A DNA stretch of 12,741 nucleotides, taken from positions 1 to 12,741 of the forward strand of contig JAHHOC010000134.1 of NCBI GenBank assembly GCA_018677115.1. The letters are read 5' to 3'. Positions 1 through 7,272 of the stretch are shown here, in pieces (within the stretch, counting starts at the first letter, position 1; each line of letters opens with the position of its first letter). Origin of the DNA: Arenicella sp. (lineage in GTDB: Bacteria; Pseudomonadota; Gammaproteobacteria; Arenicellales; Arenicellaceae). Made by a program: the position numbers and the translations under genes. The notes beneath the pieces are model-generated. The model did no database searches. It saw nothing but the letters and a program-made list of their open reading frames with translations, and was not told the DNA's origin.

Positions 1-1403
1 CGCAAGATCAGCATCTGTCTGCCGTGGGCTCCCAGCACCGTTGCTTCATCCTGCCAGTCAGTTTGTCCCGAGCTGATACCACGCTCAATCAGCAAGAAAA
101 ATTTTTCCATGGCCTTATGTCGTTTGCCTAATTCGACACTGGTTTGACCCAGCGCCTCTGATTGCTTGAGACCAAGAATGTCAGCTGCTGCACTGTTGCA
201 GATTTGTAGTCGACCCTGTGCATCAAAAGAAAACACCCCCGATGACAAGTTGGTCAGAACCGCTTCAAGATAGCCCTTCTGTTGCTCGGTTTCTCTCTGG
301 CTGGAAAGAGCAATGGTTTGCGCTTCTTGAATCTTCTGACTCATGTTATTAAACGAATCAGTCAGAATTCCGAGTTCGTCGGTGCTGGTGACCGGCAGGT
401 GTGCGCTGTAGTCGCCGGAAGCAATTTTACGTGTTCCCGATGCCAGATTGGATATCGGGGCAACCAGTCGTTTGGACAAGTACACGGCGGTGAGGATAGA
501 AAATAACAAACTTGCCAGTGAAATCAGGCTTAGTGTGACAATCAGGCTGAATTTCAATGGTCCACGCGAAAACAGCATCTGGTCATACTGATTGGAAGCT
601 GTTTCAACACTGCTGGCAAGTGTCGCATAGCGCAGCGGCAACAATTTTATTGCCTGTAAGCCGTAAAACTCGCGCCCAAGTGTCTGCGCCTGAATCGGTG
701 CAACTACCCTGAACTGCTGGGCGGTTTTCGATATCGGTTCCAGGGAGGTGTATGTCTGGTTCAAACGCAACTCTGTGAAAACTTCATCACCTGGTGTATC
801 TGGCAACATCTTTTCGGAGTCCACACTGCTGAAAGCGAGTATGCGACCGTCGTCAGTGAATAAGGAGAGTTCCGAGTAATTTTCTACTGCACGAATTTCG
901 TCTAGCGCCCTCAACAACTGACTTGGATCCAGGTTCTTTGGTAGATTCTTGGCGTAATTTTCCACATCACTGGTAATTTCCTGCTTTATACCTTCCAGCG
1001 AAGTTTGGCCGAGCAATAATGCATCCTTCACTGCTTGTTCAACACGCACATCAAACCAGCTGTCTACGCCTTTGTTAAGGAACTGAATAGAAAAAAAGTA
1101 AATCAATGAAAAAGGAATCACAGTGAGGAACAGGAAGATAACTACCAGTTTGGCAGTTAACCGCGAACCGATTTCATTTCTTGAATATTGCCTATAAAGA
1201 GAGTAACAGTTAGTTATCAGGAAGAAGACCAGAATGGCGATTCCAACAGTTCCTAACAGGCTTATCCAAAACTGAAGTTCACCGGCAGATTCTTCGCTGA
1301 GTGACTTGACGATCAGAAAGCTGAGGGCAAATAACAGCGCGGTGCACACCGAAATAACCGGAATCGGCCCCGAGATCGCTTTAATCAGGTCTCTAAATGG
1401 CAT
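1..1403 (-). CDS. NtrY-like membrane sensor histidine kinase, C-terminus cut by window edge
   Basis: Partial gene; about 467 residues are visible without an in-frame stop, from ATG at 1403 to the left edge. An in-frame TGA five codons upstream supports this start, although no clear Shine-Dalgarno is seen. Layout: three N-terminal membrane segments (roughly residues 14-32, 45-65, 85-105), a periplasmic sensor part (about 106-280), a fourth membrane segment (about 283-305), a HAMP linker (about 305-358, with the DELGILTDSFNNM motif) and the start of a PAS domain (about 375 on, with GVFSFDAQGRL). This is the topology of NtrY-family (COG5000) two-component kinases. The HisKA and ATPase domains should lie beyond the edge, so kinase activity is inferred from the family. 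It follows the DUF4390 gene by 21 nt and is likely the distal gene of the def operon. A response regulator (NtrX-like) is expected next, outside the window. The signal sensed is unknown. Confidence 0.85.
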   Translation of the reverse strand, partial: MPFRDLIKAISGPIPVISVCTALLFALSFLIVKSLSEESAGELQFWISLLGTVGIAILVFFLITNCYSLYRQYSRNEIGSRLTAKLVVIFLFLTVIPFSLIYFFSIQFLNKGVDSWFDVRVEQAVKDALLLGQTSLEGIKQEITSDVENYAKNLPKNLDPSQLLRALDEIRAVENYSELSLFTDDGRILAFSSVDSEKMLPDTPGDEVFTELRLNQTYTSLEPISKTAQQFRVVAPIQAQTLGREFYGLQAIKLLPLRYATLASSVETASNQYDQMLFSRGPLKFSLIVTLSLISLASLLFSILTAVYLSKRLVAPISNLASGTRKIASGDYSAHLPVTSTDELGILTDSFNNMSQKIQEAQTIALSSQRETEQQKGYLEAVLTNLSSGVFSFDAQGRLQICNSAAADILGLKQSEALGQTSVELGKRHKAMEKFFLLIERGISSGQTDWQDEATVLGAHGRQMLIL

Positions 1404-1424
1404 GAGATTGTAGATTCACATTTA

Positions 1425-1919
1425 TCACGGTTGCAGGTCAACCCAACCGCTGTCGATGTCCCAATGTTCGGACAGAAACGCGTTCAGCCGCATCGGTCCG
1501 GGCAGTGAATATTGGTTAAGGGAAATACGCATCTGCCATACCTTTGGTTGCTGTTGATAAGATTCCAGCAGTAATTCGGCCTGGGTAGCAATGTAGTTCA
1601 TTGCCTGTGAGGCTGAGCGAAAGATACGAGGAGTATCGAGATCATCTTTGGTAACCACATAACGCCTGGATAGTGCATGCCGCTGAATTTCAAATTTATG
1701 TTCATAACGGGTGCTTCGGTAGGAGAAAAACAGCACCGGAACGCGAGTAACATACCTGCATTTGAACTCCAGCTTGACCCCGTTATCAAGCGCTTCTTTA
1801 GCCTCCGTGGTTAACTCCAGGAAAATCGAGGCTTTGGGAGCTTGGCTATTGGCAGGTAAGACAAAAAGTGTACCCGCTAAAAGAACCAAGAACTGCACTG
1901 CGTAACGGCTTGATGTCAT
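1425..1919 (-). CDS. DUF4390 family exported protein
   Basis: A 164-residue protein of the DUF4390 family; function unknown. Residues 1-26 look like a signal peptide (hydrophobic stretch VQFLVLLAGTLFVLPA followed by NSQA), so the mature protein probably sits in the periplasm. Family-like features are an early ALDNGVKLEF segment, the central RHALSRRYVV stretch, and the C-terminal SLPGPMRLNAF and WDIDSGWV motifs. The start ATG at 1919 has a good ribosome binding site, GAGG at 1928-1931 with an 8-nt spacer. It lies 23 nt after rsmB and 21 nt before the NtrY-like kinase. Neighbours suggest, but do not show, a role linked to that kinase, for example as a periplasmic accessory. The family call rests on remembered motifs rather than a search. 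Confidence 0.82.
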   Translation of the reverse strand: MTSSRYAVQFLVLLAGTLFVLPANSQAPKASIFLELTTEAKEALDNGVKLEFKCRYVTRVPVLFFSYRSTRYEHKFEIQRHALSRRYVVTKDDLDTPRIFRSASQAMNYIATQAELLLESYQQQPKVWQMRISLNQYSLPGPMRLNAFLSEHWDIDSGWVDLQP

Positions 1920-1927
1920 TCAGATTG

Positions 1928-1931
1928 CCTC
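1928..1931 (-). promoter_or_regulatory. Ribosome binding site of the DUF4390 gene
   Basis: GAGG on the minus strand, 8 nt before ATG 1919. It is the only clear Shine-Dalgarno in this operon: def, fmt, rsmB and the kinase gene lack an obvious one. It supports the chosen start and suggests the DUF4390 gene is initiated independently. Confidence 0.6.
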
Positions 1932-1942
1932 GTTCTGCCCGC

Positions 1943-3247
1943 TCAACTTGATTTGTAAAGAACGCAATAGTAGAAACCATCCATCGGGTGGACTCCCGGA
2001 AGAGTTTGTTGTCCGATCTCTAATTGTAGTGCACAGGGATGATTAAAAGGGGCCAGAATAGCATCGCTGTGCCCGCTCATAAACAGGGCAACTTGCTGCT
2101 GGTTTTCCTGTGGCAATATGGAGCAGGTTGTATAAAGTAAACGCCCTCCCGGTTTTAGCAGTGGCCAGAGATTGTCCAGCAAGGCCTGTTGTACACTGTT
2201 CAACTGCGCTATATCGTTGCGTCGGCGGTGATGCCTGATATCCGGATGACGGCGGATCACACCCAGTCCCGAACAGGGTGCATCAATCAGTATTCGGTCA
2301 TAGCCGGCCGCCGGCGTGTCCCAATCGGGTTCACTGGTCGCATCTGCGGTGTAAACATTGGCTTTGAGTTGCAGACGGGAAAAGGTGTCATACAATCGCT
2401 GAACACGGTGCTCAGCGATGTCGATTGCATCTAGTTTCAGTTGGTTGTCGCAGCGTTCCAGCAAATGGGCCGCTTTCCCGCCTGGAGCCGAGCATGCGTC
2501 CAGTACCGAGTGCCCAGCGTCTGGCTGCAGAATGTCGCAGGCCAGTTGTGCTGCGGTGTCCTGGACGGAAACCATGCCATCTGTAAACCCCGGTAATTGG
2601 TTCACCATCACGGGTTGTTGAAGGATGATCCCATCTATGGACAGAGGGTCAAACACCGCCTTTAAGTCCGCTTGTAACAGCTCGCGCAGATAGTCATCCC
2701 GTGTTGTTTTAATTTTGTTGACCCTTAAACACATCGCCGGGCGCTCATTATTGGCTGTTAATATGGCACTCACGTGGCGCGGCCAGGCCGCTTCAATTTC
2801 TTCCACCATCCACTCAGGATGGGTTAATCGCTCGATTGTAATAGCGGATTGGTAATTGCTTCGTAACGCATTGCGCAGACATCCGTTAACCAGATTTTTC
2901 GCCCAAGGTTTGTTCAGTTGTTTACAGGCACTGACTGTTTCCGCCACCGCCGCGTGAGCTGGAGTATTCAAATGGCGTATCTGATAGAGCCCGGTAACCA
3001 GGATGAAATGCACTATTCGGTCTTTGTTACGGATGGGGCTGTGTAACAGGTTTGCAGCGAAGTCGTCCAGTTCGCCATACCAGCGGCAAATACCGTATAC
3101 CAGTTCCTGTAAGAAGCCACGGTCCTTTGGGCTCAGGTCATACTTTTCAAAATTCGCCCGCATAACGGCGTCGAGCGACTGACCCTGATCGATGACCTGC
3201 CAACTTGAGTGGGCGGCAACTGCCCTCGTGTTCAGGGATTTAGACAA
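1943..3247 (-). CDS. rsmB: 16S rRNA (cytosine-967 C5)-methyltransferase RsmB
   Basis: A 434-residue cytoplasmic enzyme that uses S-adenosylmethionine to methylate C967 of 16S rRNA. Residues 1-140 form the NusB-like RNA-binding part (RGFLQELVYGICRWY). The C-terminal Rossmann methyltransferase has the SAM-binding motif DACSAPGGK (250-258), the motif IV DAPCSGLGVIRRHPDI (322-337, Cys325) and the motif VI TTCSILPQEN (373-382, Cys375). In E. coli RsmB, Cys375 is the nucleophile and Cys325 helps release the product; the numbering coincides here. The start is TTG (3245-3247): no ATG lies nearby, and starting at the first in-frame Met (residue 29) would cut into the RNA-binding domain. No Shine-Dalgarno is visible and the fmt stop is only 12 nt upstream, in the same frame, so translational coupling to fmt is likely. 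Confidence 0.96.
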   Translation of the reverse strand: MSKSLNTRAVAAHSSWQVIDQGQSLDAVMRANFEKYDLSPKDRGFLQELVYGICRWYGELDDFAANLLHSPIRNKDRIVHFILVTGLYQIRHLNTPAHAAVAETVSACKQLNKPWAKNLVNGCLRNALRSNYQSAITIERLTHPEWMVEEIEAAWPRHVSAILTANNERPAMCLRVNKIKTTRDDYLRELLQADLKAVFDPLSIDGIILQQPVMVNQLPGFTDGMVSVQDTAAQLACDILQPDAGHSVLDACSAPGGKAAHLLERCDNQLKLDAIDIAEHRVQRLYDTFSRLQLKANVYTADATSEPDWDTPAAGYDRILIDAPCSGLGVIRRHPDIRHHRRRNDIAQLNSVQQALLDNLWPLLKPGGRLLYTTCSILPQENQQQVALFMSGHSDAILAPFNHPCALQLEIGQQTLPGVHPMDGFYYCVLYKSS

Positions 3248-3259
3248 GGTGCAACAGCG

Positions 3260-4183
3260 CTAGCTAAATTTGTCGCCAGACATAACCGAGTAACCATTGC
3301 GAAATTCGCTCCATGGCAGAGGTTTACCACCATCGCGCTGCACCACTTGCAGACACAATATGCCGTGACCACAGCTAACATAAATTCCCTCATCATCGGT
3401 TTTTACTATATGGCCTGCAGCATGGTCGGTTTGCAGTGAAGTTTGGCTGGATTGCCAGATTCTGATTCTTGCATCGCGGTGCATGGAATAACAGATGGGC
3501 CATGGATTGAAAGCGCGAATCCGGCGTTGAATTTGTTGCGCACTTTCAGTCCAGTCGATGCACGCTTCGATTTTTTGTACCTTGTTGGCATAACACGCCG
3601 AGCTTTCGTCCTGCGCGGTTAATCGGGGTATGCCGGACTGTTCAATTTCCGCCAGCGTGGCGCTGATCGCGCTCGCACCGAGTTCCGCCAACCGATCATG
3701 CAGGTCCGCCGACGTATCCTGTTCGCCAATTGGCGTCTCCAGGGTTTGAAATATCGGGCCGGTGTCCAGACCGGCATCCATTTTCATGATACTGATACCC
3801 GTTTTCCGGTCACCTGCCTCAATCGCGCGTTGTATAGGAGCTGCGCCGCGCCACCTCGGCAGCAGCGACGCATGAATATTGATACAGCCGAAGCGTGGCG
3901 CTTCGAGAATTTCCTGTGGCAACAACACGCCGTAGGCAACGACCACCATTACGTCGGCACCAAGCCCTTTAATCAACTCAACCTGGTCTCGCAATGTGGG
4001 CGGTTGGTGTACAGTAATGCCGTGCTCCATAGCCAATTTCTTGACCGGCGGCGGGGTTAGTTTCTTACCCCTGCCGGCGGCTCGATCCGGCTGGGTGAAG
4101 ACCGCTATTAACTCGTGTTCCGCTACGATCCTGCGAAGAGGCGCAAGGGCAAAGTCCGGGGTGCCGGCAAAAATGATCTTCAT
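3260..4183 (-). CDS. fmt: Methionyl-tRNA formyltransferase
   Basis: A 307-residue cytoplasmic enzyme that transfers a formyl group from 10-formyltetrahydrofolate to Met-tRNA(fMet), marking the initiator tRNA. The N-terminal catalytic Rossmann domain starts with IIFAGTPDFA. It carries the conserved INIHASLLPRWRGAAP segment (101-116) with Asn102 and His104, and MDAGLDTGP with Asp140, the catalytic triad of the family. The loop KKLTPPPVK (40-48) helps hold tRNA. The C-terminal OB-like tRNA-binding domain (about 205-307) includes RAFNPWP. Length is normal (E. coli has 315). The ATG at 4183 lies 14 nt after the def stop with no clear Shine-Dalgarno, so coupled translation from def is likely. The def-fmt pairing is conserved across bacteria, as Def removes the formyl group that Fmt adds. 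Confidence 0.97.
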   Translation of the reverse strand: MKIIFAGTPDFALAPLRRIVAEHELIAVFTQPDRAAGRGKKLTPPPVKKLAMEHGITVHQPPTLRDQVELIKGLGADVMVVVAYGVLLPQEILEAPRFGCINIHASLLPRWRGAAPIQRAIEAGDRKTGISIMKMDAGLDTGPIFQTLETPIGEQDTSADLHDRLAELGASAISATLAEIEQSGIPRLTAQDESSACYANKVQKIEACIDWTESAQQIQRRIRAFNPWPICYSMHRDARIRIWQSSQTSLQTDHAAGHIVKTDDEGIYVSCGHGILCLQVVQRDGGKPLPWSEFRNGYSVMSGDKFS

Positions 4184-4197
4184 CGCGGGTAGAAAGT

Positions 4198-4704
4198 TTA
4201 TGCGGCCGGCGCGCGTTGACGCTTGAGCAGTTTTTTACGCACGCGTTCCTGTTTCAAACGGGACAGATAATCAACAAAAACCTTGCCGACTAGATGGTCC
4301 ATTTCATGTTGAATACAAATTGCCTGCAACCCCTCTGCATCCATTTCAAAAATTTCCCCCTCGCGATCAAGCGCAGTGATCTTGATGGTTTCCGCGCGTT
4401 TTACCGGCGCGTAATATTCCGGCACCGACAGACAACCTTCATCGTATACCTGTTCTCCATTCTGCTCGATAATACGCGGATTGATCAACACCAGCGGATG
4501 ATCGCGGGACTCAGACAAATCCATCACGATAACCTGTTGGTGTACATTCACCTGCGTTGCTGCGAGGCCGATACCCTCAGCCGCGTACATGGTTTCAATC
4601 ATGTCATCGACCAATTTCCTGATCGAGTCATCCACCGTTTTAACCGGTTTTGCTATTTTTCGCAGTCGCTGATCGGGATAAACCAGAATATCTAAAATTG
4701 CCAT
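4198..4704 (-). CDS. def: Peptide deformylase
   Basis: A metalloenzyme that removes the N-formyl group from nascent proteins at the ribosome exit. All three family motifs are present (numbered from the ATG at 4704, 168 residues): GIGLAATQ at 44-51, EGCLS at 90-94 with metal ligand Cys91, and QHEMDH at 132-137 with ligands His133 and His137 and catalytic Glu134. The C-terminal helix is basic ([14 protein letters not shown]), as expected for docking on the ribosome. I chose ATG 4704 because the protein then begins [15 protein letters not shown], in register with other deformylases; a GTG at 4713 would add only three residues. It is first in the def-fmt-rsmB-DUF4390-kinase run and divergent from the LysM gene. 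The fit to the class I (E. coli-like) enzyme is good. Confidence 0.97.
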   Translation of the reverse strand: MAILDILVYPDQRLRKIAKPVKTVDDSIRKLVDDMIETMYAAEGIGLAATQVNVHQQVIVMDLSESRDHPLVLINPRIIEQNGEQVYDEGCLSVPEYYAPVKRAETIKITALDREGEIFEMDAEGLQAICIQHEMDHLVGKVFVDYLSRLKQERVRKKLLKRQRAPAA

Positions 4705-4760
4705 AGAGCCCACATATTTGAATTTTGATTACAGTTTCACGCCAAAATAACGTAAACTAC

Positions 4761-4789
4761 ATTCTACATTGTTTATGTAACATACTAAA
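4761..4789 (-). promoter_or_regulatory. Candidate sigma70 promoter of the def operon
   Basis: Read on the minus strand: -10 box TAGAAT (4761-4766, five of six consensus bases), 17-nt spacer, and a poor -35 box TTTAGT (4784-4789). The predicted start is near 4754, giving a leader of about 50 nt before def. The strong -10 and correct spacing support it; the weak -35 keeps confidence low and could mean an activator is used. Confidence 0.4.
4774..4784. repeat. Short dyad in the def promoter spacer
   Basis: TATGT-A-ACATA is a perfect 5-bp inverted repeat around one base, lying mostly in the spacer between the proposed -35 and -10 boxes of the def promoter. It could be a small operator, but 5-bp dyads in AT-rich DNA arise often by chance. 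Confidence 0.25.
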
Positions 4790-4814
4790 TAATCAGGCAT
4801 AATTCGTTTGAATG

Positions 4815-4833
4815 ACGCACAGAAAAGGTGCGT
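4815..4833 (+). repeat. Small hairpin upstream of the LysM gene
   Basis: ACGCAC (4815-4820) and GTGCGT (4828-4833) form a perfect 6-bp stem around the 7-nt loop AGAAAAG, ending 42 nt before ATG 4876. There is no T-run after it, so it is not a terminator. It may be a leader structure of the LysM mRNA or part of a protein-binding site. Confidence 0.35.
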
Positions 4834-4875
4834 GCCCCGAATTGAGCCATGATGTAAACTTGCTTTGCACTACCG

Positions 4876-5958
4876 ATGAATACTCAAATGCTAAACATTC
4901 GAATTATTTCTAATAATGGGCGCGCTCGCCTGATCATGTCAATCGCCGTGCTGGGCTTATTATCTGTCGTGATGACTGGCGCTGCCCGGGCAAATCCTGT
5001 GCTTGCCTCTAATTACCCCGATCGTTATACCGTGGTTGAAGGGGACACCTTATGGGACATCTCCGCAAAATTCCTTAAGGATCCTTGGCGCTGGCCAGAA
5101 GTATGGCAGGGAAATCCGCAGGTAGAGAACCCGGATTTAATATATCCCGGGGATGTGTTGATCATGTCCTTGATCGATGGCCAACCGGTATTGCGTTCGT
5201 TGCGGCGGGAAACTGTGCGTTTATCACCCAGTAGCCGCACGATTGAATTCAAGGATGCTATTCCAGCGATCGATCCCAGCGCAATCCAGGCCTATATCAA
5301 TTCGCCTCTGGTTACCGATGAGCAGGAGTTGCTGACCGCCGGTTATGTAGTTGATGGTGTTGATAGCCGTCTGATTATGGGCAAGTATGACCAGTTCTAT
5401 GCCCGTGGGATTGAGGATCAGGATGCCGAGGTTTATCGGGTGTTCCGGCCAGGACGTCACTTTGTAGATCCGATCAGCCAGGAAAGCCTCGGCTGGGAAG
5501 CAGAGCATGTTGGTGACGCCCGTATGCTCAGTCAGGGTGATCCGGCCCGTATGACCTTGCTGAATACCTATTCAGATGTTTCAATCCGTGATCGCCTGCG
5601 CGGTGTGAATATTAAAGAAAACTTGCCTTTTTTCTACCCCAAAGCACCGGACAATGATGATTTGCGCGGAATGATTTTAGAGACTAAAAACAGATCCACG
5701 GAATTGGGCGCTTTATCGGTAGTTGCCATTAACCTAGGGGGTCGGGAAGGGGTGGCTGCAGGTGATGTATTCCGTATCTTGAGTCAATCGGTGGAGAAAA
5801 AAGATCCGGTTACCGGTCAGATGTATTCAATACCAGAGGAAAAGATCGGATTGCTGCTGGTATTTCGCACCTTTGACAAGGTCAGTTATGCATTAGTCAC
5901 AAACTCGACCAGGCAATTGCGTGCGCATGACGTGGTGGTAAGTCCAAATCAAAAGTAG
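4876..5958 (+). CDS. tsaP: LysM domain protein, TsaP-like (type IV pilus secretin-associated)
   Basis: A 360-residue exported protein. Residues 1-39 form a signal peptide (hydrophobic core IMSIAVLGLLSVVMTG, likely cleavage after ARA39). A single LysM peptidoglycan-binding domain follows (about 50-97: YTVVEGDTLWDIS to IYPGDVLIM), with the extra DPWRWPEVW stretch typical of this family. The remaining 260 residues form the long C-terminal part, probably secretin-associating (FlgT-like C-terminal domain). In Pseudomonas the LysM gene beside def and dprA is tsaP (PA0020), whose product helps anchor the PilQ secretin to peptidoglycan. The match here rests on context, length and architecture. No pilus gene is visible in the window, so the pilus role is inference. 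ATG 4888 is an alternative start; either one leaves the signal peptide intact. It is divergent from def and 43 nt before dprA. Confidence 0.82.
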   Translation: MNTQMLNIRIISNNGRARLIMSIAVLGLLSVVMTGAARANPVLASNYPDRYTVVEGDTLWDISAKFLKDPWRWPEVWQGNPQVENPDLIYPGDVLIMSLIDGQPVLRSLRRETVRLSPSSRTIEFKDAIPAIDPSAIQAYINSPLVTDEQELLTAGYVVDGVDSRLIMGKYDQFYARGIEDQDAEVYRVFRPGRHFVDPISQESLGWEAEHVGDARMLSQGDPARMTLLNTYSDVSIRDRLRGVNIKENLPFFYPKAPDNDDLRGMILETKNRSTELGALSVVAINLGGREGVAAGDVFRILSQSVEKKDPVTGQMYSIPEEKIGLLLVFRTFDKVSYALVTNSTRQLRAHDVVVSPNQK

Positions 5959-5987
5959 TAACATATTTTGATCGACAGGCGGACCAT

Positions 5988-5993
5988 GGAGGG
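5988..5993 (+). promoter_or_regulatory. Strong ribosome binding site of dprA
   Basis: GGAGGG lies 8 nt before ATG 6002. It fixes the dprA start and shows that the unusual N-terminal extension of the protein is probably translated. Confidence 0.75.
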
Positions 5994-6001
5994 TCGTAAA
6001 A

Positions 6002-7189
6002 ATGCTGACAAGGGATGGTTTTTCAGGGAATGTTGATGCGCTGGATGCAAATGGCAATCACTATTTAACAGGCTCCAGCCCTACTCCCGGGCAAGCGGCA
6101 ATAACTGGTGACCACTTAAGTGACTGGTTACGCTTTATTCGCGACGCGCGCTGGTCCCGCAAACAGAAACTGCAATTGCTCAAATCGATGACTGCAGCCG
6201 AAATCTATCAGGCCGGAGAAGCTGAGCTGCGCCGTCTGCTGCCCGGCAGGTGGCGGAGCACCAATGAGCAATTCCGCAAATCCCGGCTGCAGCGCGATTT
6301 GGAATGGTTTGATTCAGCTGATAAATTCATTATTCCATATGGTGATCCTCACTACCCGGACTTGCTTGCACAGATACAAGACCCGCCTTTGGCACTGTTT
6401 GCCCGGGGCCGGGTGGAATTATTGGCAGATCCAAAGATAGCGATGGTGGGTAGCCGGCAGCCCACACCGGCCGGAAGCAAACTATGCAGGCAGTTGGCTG
6501 GCGGCCTCAGCAGGCTGGGTATCATTATTACCAGCGGGCTGGCGCTAGGCATAGATGGCCAGTCACATCAGGCAGCGTTGGATGCGGGAGGTGGAACAAT
6601 TGCTGTGCTTGGCAATGGTGTGGATATGGTTTATCCCCTGCGCAACCGTGCTCTACAGCAGAATATTGCCAAACGGGGCCTGTTGCTCAGCGAGTTTCCG
6701 TTGGGGCTGGCACCGAGCAAGGCGACCTTTCCGCAGCGCAATAGAATAGTCAGCGGTTTGGCCCTGGGTGCAATTATTATTGAGGCAGGCGAGAACAGCG
6801 GCACCCGGATTACGGCGCGCCTGTCCATGGAGCAAAACCGTGAAGTGATGGTGGTTCCGGGCTCGCCTCTCAACGCCCAGTATCGCGGCAGCCATGCCTT
6901 GATAAAGCAAGGCGCGGCGCTGGTCTGTGACGTGAATGATGTGTTAGAGGTGCTGGCATTACCCCTGCAATCAAGGATGATCACGAAGCCCGCCGACGTG
7001 CCCGAAACTCACCCGGATAACTGCGCAAATTCACTGTTAGCGTATGTAGACTTCGAGCCAACCACGCTCGATAGCATAATTTCTGCAAGCGGATTGACGG
7101 CGGCAGAAGTTTCATCCATGCTACTCATGCTGGAGTTGGAGGGTGCTGTGTCAGCCGCGGATTGCGGTGGCTATGTCAGGTTGGCGTAG
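6002..7189 (+). CDS. dprA: DNA-processing protein DprA
   Basis: A 395-residue cytoplasmic protein that binds incoming single-stranded DNA during natural transformation and loads RecA. After an extension of about 38 residues comes a helical SAM-like part (about 39-105, LSDWLRFIRDARW). The extended Rossmann fold follows (about 108-315) with MVGSRQPTPAG (148-158), SGLALGIDGQSHQAAL (178-193), AVLGNGVDMVYP (201-212), LLSEFPLG, FPQRNRIVSGLA (243-254) and EAGENSGTRITA (261-272). A C-terminal winged helix (about 343-394, ending GGYVRLA) completes the full-length form. The start is set by GGAGGG 8 nt upstream. It lies between tsaP-like and smg, as in many gammaproteobacteria. DprA is near universal, so its presence alone does not prove competence. 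Confidence 0.96.
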   Translation: MLTRDGFSGNVDALDANGNHYLTGSSPTPGQAAITGDHLSDWLRFIRDARWSRKQKLQLLKSMTAAEIYQAGEAELRRLLPGRWRSTNEQFRKSRLQRDLEWFDSADKFIIPYGDPHYPDLLAQIQDPPLALFARGRVELLADPKIAMVGSRQPTPAGSKLCRQLAGGLSRLGIIITSGLALGIDGQSHQAALDAGGGTIAVLGNGVDMVYPLRNRALQQNIAKRGLLLSEFPLGLAPSKATFPQRNRIVSGLALGAIIIEAGENSGTRITARLSMEQNREVMVVPGSPLNAQYRGSHALIKQGAALVCDVNDVLEVLALPLQSRMITKPADVPETHPDNCANSLLAYVDFEPTTLDSIISASGLTAAEVSSMLLMLELEGAVSAADCGGYVRLA

Positions 7190-7272
7190 CCGAGTCCGGT
7201 TGGTACATCCAGATTGCACTCGCCGGCATACGCTATTTCTGTGATTAACCGCTTACCGAGACGAGATAAATT

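Larger units (their letters stand above)
4705..4875. promoter_or_regulatory. Divergent intergenic region between def and the LysM gene
   Basis: The longest stretch without a gene (171 bp), AT-rich, separating the leftward def operon from the rightward tsaP-like gene. It must hold promoters for both directions. I see a fair leftward promoter (listed), a small dyad within it and a hairpin close to the LysM start (both listed), and two copies of TGTAAACT-like sequence (GTAAACT at 4752-4758 and 4854-4860). No convincing rightward -35/-10 pair stands out. No RNA gene is visible. Confidence 0.6.

Noticed and set aside
282..506. Plus-strand reading frame of 74 codons
   Set aside because: It lies opposite the continuous NtrY-like kinase frame, which has clear HAMP and PAS sequence; it is a shadow frame.
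3698..4060. Plus-strand reading frame of 120 codons opposite fmt
   Set aside because: fmt is unmistakable on the other strand, and the antisense protein has no recognisable features.
4812..4913. A 33-codon reading frame overlapping the LysM gene start, and a tiny ATG-ATG-TAA at 4849-4857, as upstream leader peptides
   Set aside because: No ribosome binding site, no recognisable peptide features, and the frame overlaps the signal peptide region of the real gene; chance is the simpler explanation.
7190..7272. A promoter or terminator between dprA and smg
   Set aside because: TTGCAC at 7214-7219 has no acceptable -10 at the right spacing, and no hairpin with a T-run is visible; the 83-nt gap appears to hold only the smg ribosome binding site.
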